A stretch of 5,181 bases of DNA from contig JALREG010000267.1 of NCBI GenBank assembly GCA_023253905.1, positions 1 to 5,181 of the forward strand, read 5' to 3'. The notes beneath the pieces were generated by a model. That model was not told where the DNA came from. It saw only the letters and a program-made list of their open reading frames with translations, and searched no databases. Every line of letters begins with the position of its first letter. The stretch's first letter is position 1. This stretch comes from Burkholderiaceae bacterium (GTDB lineage Bacteria > Pseudomonadota > Gammaproteobacteria > Burkholderiales > Burkholderiaceae). Shown here piece by piece: positions 1-5,181 of this stretch. A program made the position numbers and the translations under genes.

Positions 1-1
1 C

Positions 2-76
2 CTGACCCTGTCGCTCTCGGCTGTGCATTCAGCGCCGATCGCCGGCGCCGAGTCCTACGGCGTCTTCCGGATGTGA
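2..76 (+). CDS. Acyl-CoA carboxylase carboxyltransferase (beta) subunit, C-terminal end only
   Basis: Partial gene entering from the left edge; 24 residues and a TGA stop (74-76) are visible. The tail ends in YGVFRM, and the residues before it ([19 protein letters not shown]) follow the C-terminus of biotin-dependent acyl-CoA carboxylase beta subunits, such as methylcrotonyl-CoA carboxylase beta, which ends in a similar NAPIxxTxFGxFRM pattern. That subunit transfers the carboxyl group from carboxybiotin to the acyl-CoA in the cytoplasm. The next gene is a biotin carboxylase whose ATG overlaps this stop codon by one base (TGATG, 74-78). This is the beta-then-alpha order usual for such operons and supports the call independently. 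The exact substrate (methylcrotonyl-, propionyl- or geranyl-CoA) cannot be told from so short a piece. Confidence 0.7.
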   Translation: MTLSLSAVHSAPIAGAESYGVFRM

Positions 77-306
77 TGGCCGTGCGACGCGTCCTGGTGG
101 CCAATCGCGGCGAGATCGCCCGCCGCGTCTTCCGCACGGCCCGCGCGATGGGCATCGAGACCGTCGCGGTCTTCTCCGAGCCCGACGCCGAGGCCCCGTT
201 CGTCAACGAGGCCGACATCGCCGTCCCGCTGCGCGGCGCGACGAGTGCCGAGACCTACCTCGATGTCGAGCAGATCCTCGACGCCGTACGCCGCTCCGGC
301 GCCGAC
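76..306 (+). CDS. Biotin carboxylase (alpha) subunit of an acyl-CoA carboxylase, N-terminal fragment, cut at a join
   Basis: The first 77 residues of a biotin carboxylase, which carboxylates biotin using ATP and bicarbonate. The start [20 protein letters not shown] is the hallmark of the N-terminal biotin carboxylase domain. It is followed by the expected [18 protein letters not shown] strand-loop and an [20 protein letters not shown] segment. Family members then continue with a VHPGYGFLSEN motif. Here the sequence switches after GAD (codon 304-306) to an unrelated pyrophosphatase sequence in the same frame, so about 90% of the usual 600-700 residue protein is missing. ATG 76 is preferred because it overlaps the upstream stop; a GTG at 73 is also in frame. 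High GC and the wording of the motif suggest an actinobacterial source, which is inference. The open frame after 306 does not belong to this gene. Confidence 0.85.
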
Positions 307-312
307 CGTCCG
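300..312. other. Chimeric join: biotin carboxylase to pyrophosphatase
   Basis: The reading frame stays open, but homology changes within a few codons. Left of the join is the biotin carboxylase SGAD; right of it is the pyrophosphatase PDYGRAVDM. The exact base cannot be fixed because codons 304-309 could belong to either side. No insertion-sequence ends, target duplication or recombination site is visible. The in-frame fusion has a one-in-three chance of arising randomly. Confidence 0.8.
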
Positions 313-528
313 GATTATGGCCGCGCCGTCGACATGCTGACGCAGGCGGCGATCAAGGAAATGATCATCCCGTCGCTGCTGCCGGTGCTGGCGCCAATCG
401 TCGCCTTCGTCGTGGCGTGGATCTTCGGCGGCAAAGCCAACGCCTTTGCGGCGCTGGGCGCCTTGCTGCTGGGCGTGATCGTCAACGGCCTGTTCGTCAC
501 CATCTCGATGACCTCGGGCGGCGGCGCT
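307..528 (+). CDS. hppA: Membrane-bound proton-translocating pyrophosphatase, internal fragment (both ends missing)
   Basis: 74 codons that match the late part of H+-translocating inorganic pyrophosphatases, integral membrane pumps that couple pyrophosphate hydrolysis to ion transport. Visible family features are [20 protein letters not shown], in which the PDY, acidic and lysine residues belong to a conserved cytoplasmic patch. Two hydrophobic helices follow at about fragment residues 20-40 and 47-66, and then ISMTSGGGA. In the family that last motif continues WDNAKKYIE, but here the sequence changes to SVTGRS at codon 529, which is antisense to the histidine kinase. The fragment has no start, stop or ribosome site of its own and sits between two joins. 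The K+-dependence class cannot be assigned because the diagnostic positions lie upstream. It is most likely a foreign insert from assembly or amplification rather than a functional gene. Confidence 0.85.
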
Positions 529-533
529 TCAGT
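524..533. other. Chimeric join: pyrophosphatase to histidine kinase locus (coding strand flips)
   Basis: The pyrophosphatase frame reads MTSGGGA up to 528 and then loses all resemblance to the family. From about 529 the minus strand carries the histidine kinase. The kinase frame also crosses this point and continues as the complement of the pyrophosphatase, so neither product is natural past the join. Coding strand and gene family change together, which points to an artificial or very recent junction. Confidence 0.8.
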
Positions 534-1916
534 AACAGGACGCAGCGAGTCGTCGGGGGTTGTGCGCTCCAGGGCGAAGCTGAGCTCGAAGCGGCTGCCT
601 CGGCTGCCATCGGACTGCGCGCAGATCCGAGCGTCAAGCAGTTGCGCGAGGCGGCGAACCATCGCCAGGCCCAGGCCAAGTCCTGGCGGCGAGCGGCGCT
701 GCGGCGAGCTGATCCGCACATGTTCATCGAAAATTCTTTCAAGGTGCTCTGGCGCAATACCAATGCCGGTATCGGTGACGCTTAAAACGCAGCGCTCACC
801 GCGAGCGACGGCGAGCGTCACGGCGCCGCGATCGGTGTAACGCATGGCGTTATCGAGCAGGTTGCGAAGAAGGCGCGCAAGCAGAATCCGGTCAGCCAGG
901 ATTCGGATGGGGGCGCTGCTGACCAGGAGCGTGAGGCCACGCTCCTGCGCGCGGGGCTCGAACTCTTCGCGCAGTGCCTCGAAAAGCTCTTCCAGCGATA
1001 GCCACTCGGGCTGCGGCTGCATGGTATTGCTCTCCAGGCGAGACAGATCCAGCAGACTGGCGAGCAGATCGCTCAGGGTGGTGACCGATCTATCGACCGC
1101 TGAAATCAGTGGCTGCAGCGCCGGATCCTGGCACCGCTCGCGGATCAAGGTCACGAGCAGCCCCAGCGACGTCGCGGGCTGTCGCAGGTCATGGCTTGCA
1201 GCGGCCAGGAAACGTGCCGCGCTGCGCCCGGCCCTGGCCGCCTGCTCGCGCTGCTCTGCAAGCCCGCGAGCCAGTTGTCGGATGCGATGCTTGCGTCGCA
1301 TGGCCTGTAGCAGCGCACGGCTGAGGACCGCGGACAGGCGGGCGAGGAGCGCCCCGTAAAGCAGGACACCGGCGGCAACGAGGCTACCGGGCACGCCTGG
1401 GGCGAGCGCCCATGCCACGGCGAGCTGCGCGAGCACTGCGCCACCAAAGAGCAGCGCGTGGCGCGGAAACGGTGCATAGGTGAGTACGCCCAGGGCCAGC
1501 CAGGCGAAGATCAGTACGGTGAGGACCAGGCGGCTGGTGTGGTCGACCTGCGCGAAAAACAGGCCTGCGCAGGCGCCGATCAGCAGTCCGGTCAGCCCCG
1601 CGGTGAGATTGAAGACGCCGGCAATCGATACCGTGTCGGTGTCGTCGCGGCGGCGCCGCGTGATGAACCGTGCGGCGCAGACCGATCGAAGGAGGAGTGT
1701 TGCCCCCAGCAGCACGCTCCAGGGAATGAGTTGATCGGAGCCAATGCCAGGGTGCAAGGTGACCAGCACCAGGCAGATCATCGGGATGCCGATGGCTGGT
1801 TCTAAAATCGCCTGGCGCGCCTGCAGGTGGCATCGCTCGGCGAGCATTCGCGTGGCAAGCCGCAAGTGATCGGCGTGGCGCTCGGCGGCGACGCCGCTGG
1901 GGGGCTGTTCGGTCAT
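529..1916 (-). CDS. Membrane-bound sensor histidine kinase, C-terminus cut by join
   Basis: About 462 residues are credible from ATG 1916. Residues 1-35 are a soluble leader. About six hydrophobic segments follow (roughly 40-58, 62-80, 98-122, 128-147, 153-172, 176-197), then a charged helical linker at 205-232. The dimerisation domain has the phospho-acceptor His242 in [10 protein letters not shown]. The ATPase domain has an N-box ([10 protein letters not shown], 351-360), G1 (DTGIGI, 382-387), an F-box region (IFDEHV, 395-400) and G2 (GLGLGLAM, 412-419). All core kinase parts are therefore present. The HDLRQP form of the H-box is common in hybrid kinases, so a receiver domain may have followed; the join near 528 removes that evidence. 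No sensor domain beyond the membrane bundle is seen, so the signal is unknown. There is no clear Shine-Dalgarno before ATG 1916. The reductase gene ends 117 bp upstream on the same strand, and no response regulator is in view. Confidence 0.9.
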
Positions 1917-1950
1917 GGGCGTGTACGGGGCCGCGGAGAGCGGCGAAGAG

Positions 1951-1991
1951 CGTTCGGGCGAACGACGGTCGAGTCTAGGCGGCGCAGCCGC
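1951..1991. repeat. Two short inverted repeats in the gap between reductase and kinase
   Basis: The 117-bp gap 1917-2033 contains CGTTCG-GG-CGAACG at 1951-1964 (6-base arms) and GCGGC-GCA-GCCGC at 1979-1991 (5-base arms, 3-base loop). Neither is followed on the minus strand by a run of T, so they are weak terminator candidates. The first could be a regulator site or an mRNA hairpin in the kinase leader. In DNA this GC-rich, such short palindromes also occur by chance. I found no convincing -35/-10 pair for the kinase. Confidence 0.25.
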
Positions 1992-2033
1992 GCGTGAATC
2001 TGGCCGATCAGTCGAGGCCTTGCAGCCTAGGCG

Positions 2034-3746
2034 TTAGCGCGCTGAACGTCGCGCATCACAAAGCACGTCTCGATGAAGGGCGCTTCCTCGAAAGACGCTC
2101 ACCCCCTTCAGACCCGAGCGCCAGGCGGATCGCAGCAGTCGGTCCAGGTCCTGGACGGAGGCGGTTTCCTGCAGGTGGACGGTCTTGCTGATCCCCGCAT
2201 CCACGAATGGTTGCAGGGCTGCGACCATCCGCAGATGGTCCACGGCGCTCAGTGTCGAAGCGTCACACCAGGCTTCGGGGAGCGCGGTGCTGTCTGGGCG
2301 GAGCGCGCGAAGGCGGCGTAGCGCATGATCGTCGACAGTCCGCATGATCACGCTGCCATCGGGCATGGTAATCCGCCGCAGCGTCCGTGGCGCGAAGACC
2401 GGTTCGATGCCACTTGAAACGTTATCGGCCATCGCGAGGGAAATCGTACCGGCCGGAGCGATCGCAAGCAGATGCGAGTTCCTGAGCCCATGTTTTTCAA
2501 TTCGCCGCCTGATGAACCAGGGTAGACGCGATGCAGCGTGGGGCGGGCTCAGCAGGCGATGGGCTTCAAAGAGCGGAAACGCACCGCGCTCGAGCGCGAG
2601 TTGCACCGATCCACAATAGGCGGCATTACGAATTGTCCGAAGCATGGCGGCGGCGACATTGCGGCCTGCCTGGCGGTCGTAGCGCAGGCCCAGCATGATG
2701 AGTGCGTCGGCGAGCCCCGTCACACCCAGACCGATTCGTCGGGTGAGACGTGCCTCGCGCGCCTGCTGCTCGAGCGGCCAGCGGGTGAGTTCGATCACGT
2801 TATCCAGTGCTCGGACGGCGATTCGCGCGAGTTGACCGAGGGCGACGAGATCCACGCGGGCCACTCGGGTGAAGGGTCGCCGTACCAGACGGGTAAGGTT
2901 AATGCTCCCCAGGTCGCATGCGCCGTAGTCGGGCAGATACTGTTCGCCGCAGGGATTACAGGCGCGCAGATGCTCGATGTCGCCGAGGTTGTCGTCGCGG
3001 TTCACCTGATCGATGAACACCACCCCGGGGTTGCCAGTGTCGAAGGCGGCCTGAAGGAGCCGTGCCCATCGGTATGCAGCCGCATCCGGTCCGTATGGAT
3101 CGGATCCAAGCGCTTGCATGAACGCATCCGGGATACAGACCGACAGCGTGACAGTCTGCAGGCGGTGATGACGCTTGAGATCGATCACCGCATGAATGTC
3201 GGGATGATCGATATCGAGCAATGCCATTTGTGCTGCGCGCCGGGCCCCGGTACGGGCGAGCCCGCGCCCGTTTGATTCCATCTTCATGATCACGCTCACT
3301 GGATCGAGGCCCGATGTGTGACCCGCAATCGAGCGAGCGGGCAGATCGCTCAGGTTGACGCCTACGCCGCCCCCCATCTGCAACGTACTTGCCATCTCGC
3401 GTAACGCCGCTTCCACGCCGGGCCTTCCATGTGCATCGCGGCCCTGGCGTTGGGCGGCGATCGGCTGAACGAAGCAGTTGATGAGCGTCGCAGCGAGTGA
3501 GGTGCCAGCCGCTGCATGGATTCGACCACCGGGAATGAAGCCGCACCGCATGGCTGACAGAAATTCGCGCTGTCGGCGTGACCGGTGCGGGGTGGGTTCA
3601 ACCGAGGCGAACGCACCTGCGAGTCGCTGGCGGATATCGTCAGCGGTCTGCTCGTTCGCCTGAGCGTAGCGCTGGCGGCGAATGTCATCACACACCGGCT
3701 GCGGGTGGTCTGAAAAGAGGCGATCGCGAAGGCTGGTGTGGTTCAT
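2034..3746 (-). CDS. nrdJ: Class II (adenosylcobalamin-dependent) ribonucleotide reductase, short form
   Basis: A complete 570-residue protein that reduces ribonucleotides to deoxyribonucleotides in the cytoplasm, using a B12-derived radical and no oxygen or partner beta subunit. No ATP-cone precedes the N-terminal region. IPGGRIHAAAGT (71-82) leads to LINCF with redox Cys91. GGGVGVNLSDL is at 125-135. The active-site loop CNPCGEQ holds Asn264, the thiyl-radical Cys266 and Glu268. The second redox cysteine, Cys277, is in YGACDLGSINL, 11 residues after the radical cysteine as in known class II enzymes. APAGTISL (430-437) and DNVSSGIEPVFA (441-452) are phosphate/substrate loops; ISKTVHL (519-525) and AWRSGLKGVSVFR (541-553) close the barrel. 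The usual C-terminal CxxC pair is absent: only Cys563 follows the barrel before TAA. An in-frame TGA four codons upstream (3756-3758) makes ATG 3746 the natural start, though no strong Shine-Dalgarno is seen. Confidence 0.93.
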   Translation of the reverse strand: MNHTSLRDRLFSDHPQPVCDDIRRQRYAQANEQTADDIRQRLAGAFASVEPTPHRSRRQREFLSAMRCGFIPGGRIHAAAGTSLAATLINCFVQPIAAQRQGRDAHGRPGVEAALREMASTLQMGGGVGVNLSDLPARSIAGHTSGLDPVSVIMKMESNGRGLARTGARRAAQMALLDIDHPDIHAVIDLKRHHRLQTVTLSVCIPDAFMQALGSDPYGPDAAAYRWARLLQAAFDTGNPGVVFIDQVNRDDNLGDIEHLRACNPCGEQYLPDYGACDLGSINLTRLVRRPFTRVARVDLVALGQLARIAVRALDNVIELTRWPLEQQAREARLTRRIGLGVTGLADALIMLGLRYDRQAGRNVAAAMLRTIRNAAYCGSVQLALERGAFPLFEAHRLLSPPHAASRLPWFIRRRIEKHGLRNSHLLAIAPAGTISLAMADNVSSGIEPVFAPRTLRRITMPDGSVIMRTVDDHALRRLRALRPDSTALPEAWCDASTLSAVDHLRMVAALQPFVDAGISKTVHLQETASVQDLDRLLRSAWRSGLKGVSVFRGSALHRDVLCDARRSAR

Positions 3747-3820
3747 CTGGATCAGTCATTGACTTGCCATGATCGTCCCGCTCAACGGACTTGCTGCGGG
3801 TCAAGGCGGTCCGCTCAGAG
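3747..3820. promoter_or_regulatory. Divergent intergenic region between nrdJ and ftsH-like gene
   Basis: The two genes start back to back across 74 bp, so promoters for both should lie here or slightly inside the genes. A -35-like TTGACT is on the plus strand at 3759-3764, but no good -10 follows at 16-18 bp. On the minus strand, TTGACC and TTGAGC are seen without a convincing -10. I see no riboswitch-scale space for a cobalamin element upstream of nrdJ and no obvious NrdR-box pair. The assignment rests on gene layout, not on a recognised motif. Confidence 0.4.
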
Positions 3821-5181
3821 GTGTCGACAATCGGTCCCTTCGCTCGTTGCAGGGATCTCTTCGAATTGTCTGCGCGTCATGTCGGCTGGTGGTTGCTCGG
3901 GATCGTCCTGCTCACGCTTGCGCTTGATTCGGGACAGTGGTGGCGTGATGAGCAGCGGATCGACTACAGCGAGTTTCTGCAGCATCTTGAGTCGGGCAAT
4001 GTGAGTGAACTCGAGATTGGCGAATCGCTTTTGCGTGGTCGTTATGTGCGAACGCCCGATCAAGGCGCGCCGCGCTTCGTGACGAGACGTATTGATCCTC
4101 TGCTCGCCGAGCGTCTTGCCGCGCGTTCGGTATCGTTTCGTGCAGCGCCTGAAACGCCGGGACTGGGCGCGCTTGTCGCGTGGATGATCGGGGCCGCGCT
4201 GATTGCGATTCTCTGGCGCGCGGCCGCCGCGCGAAACGGCCTCGGCGCAGGCGGGGCGTCGTCCCTGCTGTCGATTGGCCGCAGTCGTGCGAAGGTCTAT
4301 GTCGAAACCGGCGTCCGGGTGAGTTTTGAGGATGTGGCGGGCGTTGATGAAGCGAAGGAAGAGCTTCGCGAGATCGTTGATTTTCTGAAAGATCCAAAAA
4401 GTCATGGTCGGCTCGGGGCACACGTGCCGCGCGGCATTCTGCTGGTCGGCCCGCCGGGAACTGGCAAGACGCTGCTCGCGCGAGCGGTGGCCGGCGAAGC
4501 GGGGGTGCCGTTCTTCTCGATCAACGGGTCTGAATTTGTCGAGATGTTCGTGGGCGTTGGCGCCGCCCGCGTGCGCGATTTGTTCGAACAGGCGCGCGCC
4601 AAAGCTCCCGCTATCGTATTCATCGACGAGATCGATGCCCTGGGCCGTGCGCGCGGCGCTTTCGGGCTCGGTGGTCACGACGAGAAGGAACAGACGCTCA
4701 ATCAGTTGCTCGCAGAACTCGATGGCTTTGACCCCTCGTCGGGGGTGGTGCTCCTCGCGGCCACTAACCGACCGGAGATTCTTGACCCGGCACTGCTCCG
4801 CGCTGGCCGATTTGATCGGCAGGTGCTGGTTGACCGGCCCGACCGGAGGGGTCGGATACAAATTCTGAATGTGCACCTGAGGCGGATCAGGCAGGCGACG
4901 GATGTCAGCGTCGATGCGCTCGCCGCACTGACCCCGGGATTCAGTGGCGCCGATCTCGCGAATCTGGTGAATGAAGCCGCCCTGCTTGCCACGCGACGAT
5001 CGCACCCCGCGGTCAGCGCTGATGACTTCACCGCCGCGCTCGAGCGGATCGTGGCTGGGCTGGAAAAGCGCAACCGTCTCTTGAATCCGAGCGAACGCAG
5101 AGCGGTGGCCTACCACGAGATGGGCCACGCGCTGGTCGCGATGGCGCTGGCTCCGGAGATGGTGATTCACAAGGTGTCCAT
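3821..5181 (+). CDS. ftsH: FtsH-type membrane AAA+ zinc metalloprotease, C-terminus beyond window
   Basis: An ATP-dependent inner-membrane protease that extracts and degrades membrane and soluble proteins as a hexamer; 453 residues are visible of about 640 usual. TM1 is at about 21-36, then the FtsH periplasmic domain from [13 protein letters not shown] (47-59) to about 112, then TM2 at 115-133. The AAA domain opens with [15 protein letters not shown]. It has Walker A GPPGTGKT (210-217), pore loop MFVGVG (242-247), Walker B IVFIDEID (265-272), sensor Asn316, and RAGRFDR (327-333) with the arginine finger(s). The protease domain begins with the zinc motif HEMGH (432-436), Met replacing the usual Ala; the third zinc ligand lies off the edge. 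No ATG start exists: the frame opens after a TGA at 3770-3772. GTG 3821 is chosen, but TTG 3866, 10 nt after AGGGA (3851-3855), is a good rival that starts just before TM1. It may be a second FtsH copy, since its neighbours are not the usual rlmE/folP. Confidence 0.93.
   Translation, partial: MSTIGPFARCRDLFELSARHVGWWLLGIVLLTLALDSGQWWRDEQRIDYSEFLQHLESGNVSELEIGESLLRGRYVRTPDQGAPRFVTRRIDPLLAERLAARSVSFRAAPETPGLGALVAWMIGAALIAILWRAAAARNGLGAGGASSLLSIGRSRAKVYVETGVRVSFEDVAGVDEAKEELREIVDFLKDPKSHGRLGAHVPRGILLVGPPGTGKTLLARAVAGEAGVPFFSINGSEFVEMFVGVGAARVRDLFEQARAKAPAIVFIDEIDALGRARGAFGLGGHDEKEQTLNQLLAELDGFDPSSGVVLLAATNRPEILDPALLRAGRFDRQVLVDRPDRRGRIQILNVHLRRIRQATDVSVDALAALTPGFSGADLANLVNEAALLATRRSHPAVSADDFTAALERIVAGLEKRNRLLNPSERRAVAYHEMGHALVAMALAPEMVIHKVS

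Noticed and set aside
73..840. A real biotin carboxylase-pyrophosphatase fusion protein
   Set aside because: Both partners are broken in the middle of conserved motifs, and the C-terminal third is antisense kinase sequence. A join artefact explains all of it.
844..1359. Plus-strand open frame of 171 codons inside the kinase
   Set aside because: It is Arg/Ser-rich antisense to the HisKA and ATPase domains and has no independent support.
2022..2033. AGGC-GCCT and GCCTAGGC palindromes just after the reductase stop as a terminator
   Set aside because: The stem is only four bases and no T-run follows on the minus strand.
2538..3275. Plus-strand open frame of 245 codons inside nrdJ
   Set aside because: It is antisense to the conserved core of the reductase, has no recognisable family, and is explained by GC-biased codon use.
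3759..3787. Sigma-70 promoter with TTGACT at 3759-3764 for ftsH
   Set aside because: No acceptable -10 element lies at 16-18 bp spacing, so only a general divergent regulatory region is reported.
3815..5170. Minus-strand open frame of 451 codons opposite the FtsH gene
   Set aside because: It is the exact complement of a protein with full FtsH motifs. Its own translation is rich in Arg, His, Gln and Pro with no recognisable domain, as expected of an antisense shadow in GC-rich DNA.
1..5181. CRISPR array, tRNA, rRNA, insertion sequence or toxin-antitoxin system
   Set aside because: I saw no direct-repeat arrays, no cloverleaf or rRNA-like stretches, and no transposase or small paired genes. 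All long frames are explained by the listed genes.

Overview
The window looks like a metagenomic or amplified-DNA contig joined from pieces of unrelated loci. It is not a single coherent genomic region. Three blocks can be told apart. Block A (1 to about 306) is the junction of two acyl-CoA carboxylase genes: the last 24 codons of a carboxyltransferase (beta) subunit and the first 77 codons of a biotin carboxylase (alpha) subunit. It is very GC-rich and reads like an actinobacterial sequence. Block B (about 307 to 528) is 74 codons from the interior of a membrane-bound proton-pumping pyrophosphatase, with neither end of its gene. Block C (about 529 to 5181) is ordinary bacterial chromosome, probably proteobacterial. 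That guess rests on the style of the proteins and cannot be proved here.

Block C holds three genes. A membrane-anchored sensor histidine kinase lies on the minus strand and is cut at its C-terminus by the join at about 528. Upstream of it on the same strand is a short class II (adenosylcobalamin-dependent) ribonucleotide reductase, complete at 570 residues. Transcribed away from the reductase, across a 74-bp intergenic region, is an FtsH-type AAA+ zinc metalloprotease. It runs off the right edge just after its HExGH zinc motif. This gene is easy to miss because its frame never closes in the window and it has no ATG start. A long open antisense frame lies opposite it, but that frame is only a shadow.

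The two joins create misleading reading frames. A 255-codon plus-strand frame from 73 to 840 fuses biotin carboxylase, pyrophosphatase and antisense kinase sequence. A 533-codon minus-strand frame from 1916 to 315 extends the kinase into antisense pyrophosphatase sequence. Both should be split at the joins.

I see no mobile element, CRISPR array, tRNA, rRNA or convincing new system. The points most worth a second look are the two joins, the missing CxxC tail of the reductase, the HEMGH form of the FtsH zinc motif, and the non-ATG start of FtsH. There is no gene-free stretch longer than 300 bases; the gaps are 117 bp (1917-2033) and 74 bp (3747-3820).
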